A stretch of 64,000 nt of DNA from NCBI GenBank assembly GCA_041494805.1, contig JBGQBN010000004.1:71910-135909 (forward strand). Direction: 5' to 3'. Numbering within the stretch: position 1 is the first letter of the stretch; each line of letters starts with the position of its first letter. Below the pieces are notes generated by a model. The model made no database searches. It was not told the origin of the DNA and saw only the letters and a list, made by a program, of their open reading frames with translations. The stretch is from JBGQBN01 sp041494805 (lineage in GTDB: Bacteria; Acidobacteriota; Terriglobia; Terriglobales; Acidobacteriaceae). Below are positions 17,084 to 23,612 of this stretch, piece after piece. A program made the position numbers and the translations under genes.

Positions 17084-17108
17084 GAGACGTTGCAAGCAAC
17101 GTCTCTAC
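17084..17108. repeat. Palindromic GAGACG repeat at a convergent junction
   Basis: GAGACGTTGC-AA-GCAACGTCTC is a perfect 10-2-10 palindrome (17084-17105), extended by TAC to give the family end CGTCTCTAC. It overlaps the stop codon of the enolase-family gene (TAG read from 17107) and sits 28 bp after the facing gene. Related copies are at 26684-26744, 57421-57448 and 59975-59998. Confidence 0.75.
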
Positions 17109-18220
17109 GGGCTGGCCTTTATCGTCTCCTTGCGGACCGTGAGCTTCTCGATCAGGTCCTGGCGCACGCGATAGCCCGTGCCTGGTTCGTCCCGGATAAC
17201 GATGGTGCCCTGGGGCGTGACTTCGACTTCCGGCTCAATAATGTCTTCCTTCCAGTAACGCTTCGAGGCTGACACATCTCCCGGCAGCCGGAAGTTCTCC
17301 AGGGTGGAAAGCGCGACGTTATGCGCACGCCCCACGCCGGACTCGAGCATTCCGCCGCACCACACCGGAATGTCGTTGGCCTGGCAGACATCGTGGATCT
17401 TCTTCGCTTCGGTGAACCCGCCTACTCTCCCCACCTTGATGTTGATAATGCGGCAGGCTCCCGTCTCTACCGCGGCGGCGGCATCGCGCGCGTGCCGTAT
17501 GGATTCATCCAGGCAGATGGCGGTCCGAAGCTCGCGCTGCAGCCGGGCGTGGTAGTAGATGTCGTCGTTCCACAGCGGCTGCTCGATCATCAGCAGGTTG
17601 AATTGGTCGAACTTCCGCAGGTGCTCGATTTCATCCAATGTATAGGCGGAGTTAGCGTCACAACTGAGAACGATATCGGACCAGCGCGAGCGGACCCGCT
17701 CCAGCACGTTCAGGTCCCAGCCCGGTTTGACTTTCAGCTTGATGCGGCGATATCCGCCGGCCAGCTCGGTTTGAATCCTGTCCAGCAGTTGCTCGATGGA
17801 ATCCTGGATGCCGATGGAAACCCCGCACTGGATCTCGCGGCGTGAGCCGCCTAGCAGTTTCCACAGAGGCTGCTTCTTTTCCTTTGCTTCGACGTCCCAC
17901 AGGGCGTTTTCGATCGCAGCCTTGGCCATGCGATGACCACGCACTCTGGCCATTAGGGCCACGCAGTCCCGCGCCGAGGGCAGGGTGTGGCCCAGTACCG
18001 CGGGAGCCAGATAGTTCTTGATCGTGGGCCAAACCGTGTCGGCCCACTCTGAGCTGTAAAAGGGATCCTCGCCGGCTACGCATTCTCCCCAACCATCGAT
18101 TCCGTCGCAGTGCGCGGTGAGCAGAAGAATCCGGCGGCTGGTAGTGCGGCCAAAGCTCGTTTCGAAAAAATGGACGAGCGGCATCTGAATTTCGCGGAGG
18201 GTGATGGCTTCAATTTTCAT
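17105..18220 (-). CDS. menC: Enolase-superfamily enzyme: o-succinylbenzoate synthase / N-succinylamino acid racemase
   Basis: A 371-residue muconate-lactonizing subgroup enzyme. The N-terminal capping domain (1-120) includes the 20s loop region HFFETSFGRT. The barrel has the KxK acid/base pair in IKLKVKPG (about 164-170), metal ligands in LSCDANS, MIEQP and CLDES, and the opposing Lys in IINIKVGRVGG. These are the OSBS/NSAR signatures. In the menaquinone pathway OSBS dehydrates SHCHC; many homologues next to a GNAT gene racemise N-succinylamino acids. Upstream on the same strand are just such a GNAT gene (81 bp away) and mazG, and no other men gene is nearby, so the racemase role or a dual role is plausible. 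Confidence 0.85.
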   Translation of the reverse strand: MKIEAITLREIQMPLVHFFETSFGRTTSRRILLLTAHCDGIDGWGECVAGEDPFYSSEWADTVWPTIKNYLAPAVLGHTLPSARDCVALMARVRGHRMAKAAIENALWDVEAKEKKQPLWKLLGGSRREIQCGVSIGIQDSIEQLLDRIQTELAGGYRRIKLKVKPGWDLNVLERVRSRWSDIVLSCDANSAYTLDEIEHLRKFDQFNLLMIEQPLWNDDIYYHARLQRELRTAICLDESIRHARDAAAAVETGACRIINIKVGRVGGFTEAKKIHDVCQANDIPVWCGGMLESGVGRAHNVALSTLENFRLPGDVSASKRYWKEDIIEPEVEVTPQGTIVIRDEPGTGYRVRQDLIEKLTVRKETIKASP

Positions 18221-18237
18221 GGTCGAGGAAAATCCAA

Positions 18238-18253
18238 GAGGCCAAAAGGCCTC
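18238..18253 (-). promoter_or_regulatory. Intercistronic hairpin between GNAT and enolase genes
   Basis: GAGGCC-AAAA-GGCCTC is a perfect 6-bp stem in the 81-bp gap. Read on the minus strand it is followed by TTGGATTTTCC, a weak T-rich run. It could be an attenuator or an mRNA-stabilising element just before the menC start at 18220. Confidence 0.4.
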
Positions 18254-18301
18254 GTATTGTCATGTTTTTCCCGGTGCTCCGGTGTCTTCGTGGCGAATTA
18301 T

Positions 18302-19054
18302 TCAACTCTCATCCCACCGCCCCAGCAGAAAAGTCCCGTTCCCTCTGGCATCGCGCTCGTACCCTAGCACAGACAAACCCTCGGCAAATGCCTTCAGAAA
18401 CTGCTCTCGATTGCTATCCTGGACTTCCTTGGCGCGCTCCTTCGTCGCGGGCGACGCCTTCCACTCGTAGATCTGGACGGGGACTGCAATCGTCTTCAGG
18501 ATCGTGAGTGATGGCTTGCTTCCGGTCTGCAACAGGTTCACCACACTCTTCGACTGCAGCCACCACTCCGCCACCAGCCGGTCCGTGGGCAGGCCACCCT
18601 GCAGCGGTGACGACGTAATTCCGTACTGGTTGATGTTGTAGCGGCGCGCAATGGCGCCCAGCTTTTCAATATTGAGATAAGCGTTCTTGATCTCCAGCGG
18701 ATCGAATGTCCATTCGATCAGTCCGAAGCCGCGGGACAGCGCTTCTTCCCGCTGGAAGAGCTTGATACGGCGGCCCAGACCAACGTTGCGATAGTCCTTG
18801 CGCACCGCCAGCATGTGCGAATGCAAATAGGAGCGTCCGCCGCGAGCCCCCGGCACCGCCAACGCGAACCCCACCATCTCGCTGCCTTCAAACCCTCCAA
18901 TGACCTGCCCGCCAATCTTCTCCGCGACTACGAACATCCGCAGCGGCACGAGGTCAGCGTCGCTGAAATTCCAGACTTCCTTCTGCAGCGCCACGCAGGC
19001 CCGCATTTCGTCGAGGTCGTGACACTTGCGGATCACGATCGCATCCGCACTCAC
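18302..19054 (-). CDS. GNAT-family acyltransferase next to MenC/NSAR
   Basis: A 250-residue GNAT-fold protein. The start is the GTG at 19054, which overlaps the mazG stop by 4 bp (GTGA) and has AGGAG in front; a longer frame back to 19162 would overlap mazG and is unlikely. The acyl-CoA site is seen as LAVRKDYRNVGLGRRIKLFQ (Q/RxxGxG/A-type loop). Next come LIEWTFDPLEIKNAYLNIEKLG and a C-terminal domain. It resembles the predicted acetyltransferases of the COG3375 type that accompany N-succinylamino acid racemase. In Geobacillus kaustophilus a GNAT succinylates D-amino acids before racemisation. A similar role here is inference from the gene pair. Confidence 0.75.
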   Translation of the reverse strand: MSADAIVIRKCHDLDEMRACVALQKEVWNFSDADLVPLRMFVVAEKIGGQVIGGFEGSEMVGFALAVPGARGGRSYLHSHMLAVRKDYRNVGLGRRIKLFQREEALSRGFGLIEWTFDPLEIKNAYLNIEKLGAIARRYNINQYGITSSPLQGGLPTDRLVAEWWLQSKSVVNLLQTGSKPSLTILKTIAVPVQIYEWKASPATKERAKEVQDSNREQFLKAFAEGLSVLGYERDARGNGTFLLGRWDES

Positions 19055-19959
19055 TCGTTTCCTCGCTCCTGTTGCTTGGCCCGCTGCCATAGCGATTCCA
19101 GTTCTTCCATGGATGCCTGCTGTGGCTCCCGGCCCGAGGCGCGTAACTGTTCCTCCATCCACTGAAAGCGCCGCTTGAACTTTCGGTTGGTTTTCTTCAG
19201 CGCCGACTCAGGATCGAGCGAAAGATAGCGCGCAACATTTACCAGCACAAAGAAGAGGTCTCCGACTTCCTCCTCAAGGCGCTCTCGGAGCTCCTCTGGG
19301 ACCTGTTGTTTTCCTGCGCCCGCTACCCCTTGCCCGCGCGGCCGGGGACCGGGAGAAGGAAACTCCTTGAGGTGTTCCTGCAGTTCTGCGATCTCCTCAT
19401 GCAGTTTGTCGAAGAGTCCCTCGACGTTCGGCCAGTCAAAACCCACATGGGCCGCACGCGAACTCAGTTTGTACGCTTCCAGCAGCGCAGGCACAGAGGT
19501 CGGAATCCCCGCCAACACCGACTCCGGCGAGGTGTCGTTGCGCACTGCCTTGCCCCCACCGGCCTGCAGCCGCTTCTTCTTTTCCTCCGCCTTGAGCGCC
19601 TCCCAATTGCGCAACACGTCCGAGGAGGTCTCCGCCTTCACATCGCCGAAAACGTGTGGGTGCCGGTCCACCAGCTTGTTGAAGAGCCGGTCGAGCACTT
19701 CATCGATGGAAAATGTGCCCTCCTCTTTGGCCATTTGCGCATAGAACAGAACCTGCAGCAGGAGGTCGCCGAGCTCGCCGGTCAGTTCCTCCCAATCGCG
19801 ATTGTCGATCGCTTCCAGGACTTCGTAGGTCTCCTCCAGCGTGTACGGCTTGATAGAGTCAAAGCTCTGCTCGCGATCCCAGGGACATCCGCCGGGGCCG
19901 CGCAAGCGAGCCATGATGGAAACCGCGCGTTCGAAACGCTCACCGGTAGTGGTTGGCAT
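19051..19959 (-). CDS. mazG: MazG nucleoside triphosphate pyrophosphohydrolase
   Basis: About 302 residues from the ATG at 19959. It has two MazG domains: the N-terminal one begins GGCPWDREQSFDSIKPYTLEETYEVLEAI with metal-binding EE residues and continues ELTGELGDLLLQVLFYAQ; the second has FDKLHEEIAELQEHL and RLEEEVGDLFFVLVNVARYL. The enzyme hydrolyses NTPs or dNTPs to NMP and PPi, limiting damaged nucleotides and ppGpp. A proline/glycine insert (SPGPRPRGQGVAGAG) splits the second domain. The frame is open back to 20097, but the extra 46 residues are not MazG-like. It is the first gene of a three-gene unit with GNAT and menC. Confidence 0.9.
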   Translation of the reverse strand: MPTTTGERFERAVSIMARLRGPGGCPWDREQSFDSIKPYTLEETYEVLEAIDNRDWEELTGELGDLLLQVLFYAQMAKEEGTFSIDEVLDRLFNKLVDRHPHVFGDVKAETSSDVLRNWEALKAEEKKKRLQAGGGKAVRNDTSPESVLAGIPTSVPALLEAYKLSSRAAHVGFDWPNVEGLFDKLHEEIAELQEHLKEFPSPGPRPRGQGVAGAGKQQVPEELRERLEEEVGDLFFVLVNVARYLSLDPESALKKTNRKFKRRFQWMEEQLRASGREPQQASMEELESLWQRAKQQERGNE

Positions 19960-20009
19960 GGGCGCAAACACTCTAAATGACTCGCGCCCAACCGGCAACG
20001 ACGCACCCC

Positions 20010-20041
20010 AGTAACCCTTCCAGGCCGCCCGAAAGGTTACT
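20010..20041. promoter_or_regulatory. Inverted repeat in the mazG leader
   Basis: AGTAACC (20010-20016) and GGTTACT (20035-20041) are perfect inverted arms with an 18-bp spacer, just upstream of the mazG start. This could be an operator or an RNA stem in the leader. No known motif was recognised. Confidence 0.35.
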
Positions 20042-20130
20042 CTCTCTTCATCCGGAGGGTGGCGGTGAGGATCAAACAGCCAGCCCAGCACGACCAAAGC
20101 TCTATCTCTAGTTGCATCAGTTATTTACGA

Positions 20131-20194
20131 GGTAATAATATCTATTAGATATAGTACCTATGAGTCAGTATGCCAGGACTGTTCCAGGTGGAAC
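20131..20194. promoter_or_regulatory. Two palindromes in the mazG-glpD divergent promoter region
   Basis: The 372-bp gap 19960-20331 has no gene but is unusually AT-rich in places. It contains ATATCTA-T-TAGATAT (20138-20152), flanked by GGTA (20131) and TACC (20155), and GTTCCA-GG-TGGAAC (20181-20194). Both look like operators for dimeric regulators of mazG and/or glpD. They do not match the E. coli GlpR consensus closely. Confidence 0.45.
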
Positions 20195-20331
20195 ATTACG
20201 TCATCTGGCAAGGTTACCCTACTGCACTAAGGTTATCTTTTCTGAAGCTGTTGAATGTATGAGACTTAAGCTTGAGATAGTGTGCGGTCTGGAAAGATAA
20301 ATCGCATCTAATCTCGGTTGGACCCAGAACC

Positions 20332-21972
20332 ATGAACCGTACGGGCACAAATCGACGATCGCTGGAAGGTGAACACTTCCAAGTTGTCGTCGTTGGCGGC
20401 GGAATTAATGGCGTTGCCATTGCGCGCGAATGTGCCCTCGCCAAACGGCGCACGCTGCTGATTGAGCAGCACGACTTCGCTGCCGGCACTACCAGTCGGT
20501 CGACCCGGATCATTCATGGTGGTCTGCGATACCTCGAGCACGCTGAAATTGGGCTGGTGCGCGAATCCTTGCGCGAACGGCAGCATCTGCTGCGGCAGCG
20601 CCCGCACCTGGTGCATCCCGTGCATTTCCTGCTTGCGCTCGATCAAGAAAGCCGGCGCAGCGCGCTCAGCGTGCGTACGGGACTGTGGCTCTATCGTCGA
20701 CTGGGCGGCCCGAAGCTCGGAGTGAACCCGCGCATGGACCGGCACAAGCTCGAGCGCTTGCTCGACGCGGGACGGCGCTGGTCTATTTTCAGTTTCGAGG
20801 ATGCACAGTGTGAGTTTCCGGAGCGCATGGTCGCGGAGTGGCTGGTGGAAGCGATCGAGGCCGGCGCAGTGGCGCGCAATCACACGCAGGTTTTGGCTGT
20901 GGACGTCCGCCACGGACGCGTGCAAGGTGTGCTGCTGCGGGACCGGCTGAGCGGAAAAGAGGAACGCGTCGAAGCGACCTGGGTCATCAATGCCACCGGG
21001 CCCTGGGCGGACCGTCTTTGCCAGCGGTCCCGTATCAACACAAAAGATCCAATGGTGGGCGGGGTTCGGGGATCGCACATCGTATTGCCACGGTTTCCGG
21101 GCGCGCCCGATGCTGCCGTAATCACCGAGGCCACGGACGGGCGGCCGATCTTCGTTATTCCCTGGAACGAACAGACTCTGGTGGGGACAACAGAAGTACC
21201 AGACAGCAATGATCCGGGCAGGACCGAACCATCGCAGGACGAGATTGAGTACCTGCTGCGTTCGCTGCTTCGTTTGTTTCCGCGAGCGAAAGTATCGGCC
21301 CACGATATACGGTATGCGTTTGCCGGTGTTCGCCCGCTGCCCTTCTCGCCCAAGCTGCAGCCTTCCGCAGTGACCCGAAAACATTATCTTCATGATCACG
21401 CGGCGGATGGCGCGGTGCAGATGATTTCGGTGATCGGCGGCAAACTTACCACGGCGGCGCAGCTGGCGCGGGAGTGTGTGGCTAAGATTGGAGTTTCATC
21501 CAAGAGAGTGGCCGCGCTGGGCTTGGTTTCGGACGATAGTTTGGATCCGTTGTTGGATCAGTGGGTAGTGGAGATCGCCGAGGCGGGCGGAATCAGTGAA
21601 AGCTCGGCCCGCGGAATCGTCGAATGGCATGGCAAGCGATCGCTGGCCGTCGCCCGCATGGCCCTGAGCAGTGCCGAACTGCGGGCTCCTTTATGCCAGC
21701 ACTCCGAACACATCGTCGCTGAGGCCGTGGATGCGTTCGCCAATGAGTGTGCGGTCACCCTGGCCGATGTCCTGCTGCGGCGGGTACCGGTGGCGCTGGG
21801 TGCTTGCTGGTCGCAGACTTGCAGCCGCGAGGCTGCAGCTCGTATCGGTGCGGTCATGGGATGGAACGAGGAGCAAACTGCAGCGGAGCTGGAGGCCTTT
21901 GAAACCGAGCGGTCTGCCTTCCTTCATAAGCCTGCCCGCATGAATATGGCTCTGCCGGCAGCAGCGGACTGA
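20332..21972 (+). CDS. glpD: Glycerol-3-phosphate dehydrogenase (aerobic, FAD)
   Basis: A 546-residue flavoenzyme. The FAD-binding Rossmann motif VVVGGGINGVAIAREC is at about 18-33, followed by LLIEQHDFAAGTTSRSTRIIHGGLRYLE, the classic GlpD signature. Further blocks are VINATGPWADRL and RGSHIVLPR, plus the C-terminal region with VISVIGGKLTTA and the DAO C-terminal domain. The enzyme oxidises glycerol 3-phosphate to dihydroxyacetone phosphate at the inner membrane and passes electrons to quinone. The facing gene downstream is a glycerophosphodiester phosphodiesterase, which would supply glycerol 3-phosphate. Confidence 0.93.
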   Translation: MNRTGTNRRSLEGEHFQVVVVGGGINGVAIARECALAKRRTLLIEQHDFAAGTTSRSTRIIHGGLRYLEHAEIGLVRESLRERQHLLRQRPHLVHPVHFLLALDQESRRSALSVRTGLWLYRRLGGPKLGVNPRMDRHKLERLLDAGRRWSIFSFEDAQCEFPERMVAEWLVEAIEAGAVARNHTQVLAVDVRHGRVQGVLLRDRLSGKEERVEATWVINATGPWADRLCQRSRINTKDPMVGGVRGSHIVLPRFPGAPDAAVITEATDGRPIFVIPWNEQTLVGTTEVPDSNDPGRTEPSQDEIEYLLRSLLRLFPRAKVSAHDIRYAFAGVRPLPFSPKLQPSAVTRKHYLHDHAADGAVQMISVIGGKLTTAAQLARECVAKIGVSSKRVAALGLVSDDSLDPLLDQWVVEIAEAGGISESSARGIVEWHGKRSLAVARMALSSAELRAPLCQHSEHIVAEAVDAFANECAVTLADVLLRRVPVALGACWSQTCSREAAARIGAVMGWNEEQTAAELEAFETERSAFLHKPARMNMALPAAAD

Positions 21973-21980
21973 TTCAGTTG

Positions 21981-22004
21981 TCAGTCGTCGGTCGTCCGTC
22001 GTCA
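21981..22004. repeat. Short GTCGTC-type low-complexity repeat
   Basis: The gap between convergent glpD and the phosphodiesterase gene carries tandem variants of GTCGTC/GTCAGTC/GGTCGTCC. A similar tract is found at 41827-41864, also between convergent genes. Confidence 0.4.
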
Positions 22005-22021
22005 GGCCAACGGCAAGCGCT

Positions 22022-22678
22022 TCACAGGCCCTTTAGCGTTTCTACCAAACGTTGGGTCTCGTCGGAGATGATTCCGTCCACTCCCCAGCCCGCCAGGCGC
22101 AGCATGGATGTCTTGCGGTTGACTGTCCAGGCAAGAAGTTTTCTGCCGGTGTCGTGGACATTCTCCACCAGCTTCCGGTTGATCAGGGACTCGTGGGCAA
22201 TCACGTAGTCGACCGGCAGTTTGGGCCAGCGGGCGAGCTGGGCTGACTTGTCACATATGATGCCTACGGGAATGAGCGCGCTGCGGGCCTTCAGTTCCAT
22301 CACTATTTCAGGAATAAAAGAAGAAACCACGTAATCCCGGGCGGGACGGCATGCCCGCAACGCGGCTAGTATCTTTGGTTCCAATCCCTTTACTTTTAGC
22401 TCGATGTCAAGAAAAGCCCGGTGGGCATAGCGCTTGAGGACGTCCTCGAGACGCGGGAGCTCGAGCAATTGGTTGCAGGACGCGCGTGAGACGGTGATGC
22501 GCCCGACTTTCGGGTCGTGGCAGACAAGAGCGCGTCCGCAGCCGGTAAGGCGAACGTCGAACTCGAAGCCTCCGCAGCCGTGCTCCAGCGCAAGGTCAAA
22601 AGACGCGAACGTATTCTCCGACACGGGGCGAACCGCACGAGCGCCCCGATGCCCGAGTAGCAGGGGGAGGTTGGGCAT
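22022..22678 (-). CDS. ugpQ: Glycerophosphodiester phosphodiesterase
   Basis: A 218-residue GDPD-family TIM barrel. Catalytic and metal residues are visible: His10-Arg11 (LGHRG), Glu21 (SENT), Glu39 and Asp41 (FEFDVRLT), His54 (VCHDP). It hydrolyses glycerophosphodiesters such as glycerophosphoethanolamine to glycerol 3-phosphate and an alcohol. There is no signal peptide, so it is cytosolic like UgpQ. It faces glpD with 49 bp between the stops, and together they form a salvage route to dihydroxyacetone phosphate. Confidence 0.9.
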   Translation of the reverse strand: MPNLPLLLGHRGARAVRPVSENTFASFDLALEHGCGGFEFDVRLTGCGRALVCHDPKVGRITVSRASCNQLLELPRLEDVLKRYAHRAFLDIELKVKGLEPKILAALRACRPARDYVVSSFIPEIVMELKARSALIPVGIICDKSAQLARWPKLPVDYVIAHESLINRKLVENVHDTGRKLLAWTVNRKTSMLRLAGWGVDGIISDETQRLVETLKGL

Positions 22679-22768
22679 CGGGCGTGATTGTACGCCTTCC
22701 CTCCAATTCGAAAACCGTATATTTCACGGTGGAAAACTGGTACAGGCTGTGCATTTTCGGGGCGGAAC

Positions 22769-23092
22769 CTAGTCCAAGTCGAAATCGCGAATGGGTTTGC
22801 CGGTGTCCGGAGATTCTTTGGCTTTTTTGACGGCTTCCTGAAATTTCTTCTCCAGCAGCTCGGAAGCGTGCTTCTGGTTTTCGACCGATTGGCGGAAGAT
22901 GGAGTCCCGCCGGTTATCCTGTTCTTTCATGGCGCGGGCGGCCGCTTCGATGTCGGCGAAAGTCTTTGGTTTCACCGCAGCGGTGTGCGCGATTACCGCC
23001 TTGTCGGCAGGATCCACCTTGAGCACCGCACTGCAGCATGGGCAGGTCACGTCGAAGGCTGGGGCAGTCTCTGCTGGGACATTCTTTGCCAT
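22769..23092 (-). CDS. Small protein with a Cys-rich N-terminal knot
   Basis: A 107-residue protein (an ATG four codons earlier, 23104, is also possible). The N-terminus has VTCPCCSAVLKVDP, a zinc-ribbon-like half knuckle with only three Cys in one cluster. The rest is a charged helix (ADIEAAARAMKEQDNRRDSIFRQSVENQKHASELLEKKF) likely to form a coiled coil. Cytosolic, of unknown function. It lies 29 bp after the small membrane protein gene 23122-23448 on the same strand, so the two are probably co-transcribed. Confidence 0.6.
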   Translation of the reverse strand: MAKNVPAETAPAFDVTCPCCSAVLKVDPADKAVIAHTAAVKPKTFADIEAAARAMKEQDNRRDSIFRQSVENQKHASELLEKKFQEAVKKAKESPDTGKPIRDFDLD

Positions 23093-23121
23093 CACCCGAA
23101 TCATACCGCAAAGCGGGCTGT

Positions 23122-23448
23122 TTAACGCGGGTGAAGCTTGATGGGAAAGACCTTGAACAAGTAGAGCATTTCGGAAGTCAGCAGAAAGAGGGAGACCAGC
23201 ACGACCATGATGGCGAGGATCTCGCCAAAATTAAGGCGGCTGCGATCCGGGTCAAAACGCCGGGCCACCAAGCCGAGAATATTAAGCGTGGCAAAACCAA
23301 AGACCAGTACCCACAAGATGTTGTAGGCATCAGGCTTCCGGCTCGAATACCGCACGAAGAGAAGCAGCGAGTACAGGCCCGGAGCAGCCTGGGCCCACGA
23401 GGTGAGGGAGTTAACGCGAGCGAGTAGAGGAGTTAGAGACGGGGCCAT
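23122..23448 (-). CDS. Small membrane protein, two or three spans
   Basis: A 108-residue protein with hydrophobic spans at about 42-60 (ILWVLVFGFATLNILGLVA) and 75-98 (ILAIMVVLVSLFLLTSEMLYL), plus a weaker N-terminal one (GLYSLLLFV). The connecting loop is basic (RRFDPDRSR). No family was recognised. It is probably the first gene of a small unit with the Cys-knot protein, and divergent from the penicillin acylase gene. Confidence 0.6.
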   Translation of the reverse strand: MAPSLTPLLARVNSLTSWAQAAPGLYSLLLFVRYSSRKPDAYNILWVLVFGFATLNILGLVARRFDPDRSRLNFGEILAIMVVLVSLFLLTSEMLYLFKVFPIKLHPR

Positions 23449-23612
23449 GGGCGCGTAGCTTCACCGTTCGGAGCAGGCAGAGCCAAGAGATATTACCCTT
23501 TTCCGGCCACGATGTCAGCGATTGATTGGATCTGGCACAGAATTGGTAACAAGGCTGGGTGACAAGGCTGACGCCGATCCCCGTTTTCGGCTGGGGGTAG
23601 AATAGCGCCGTC

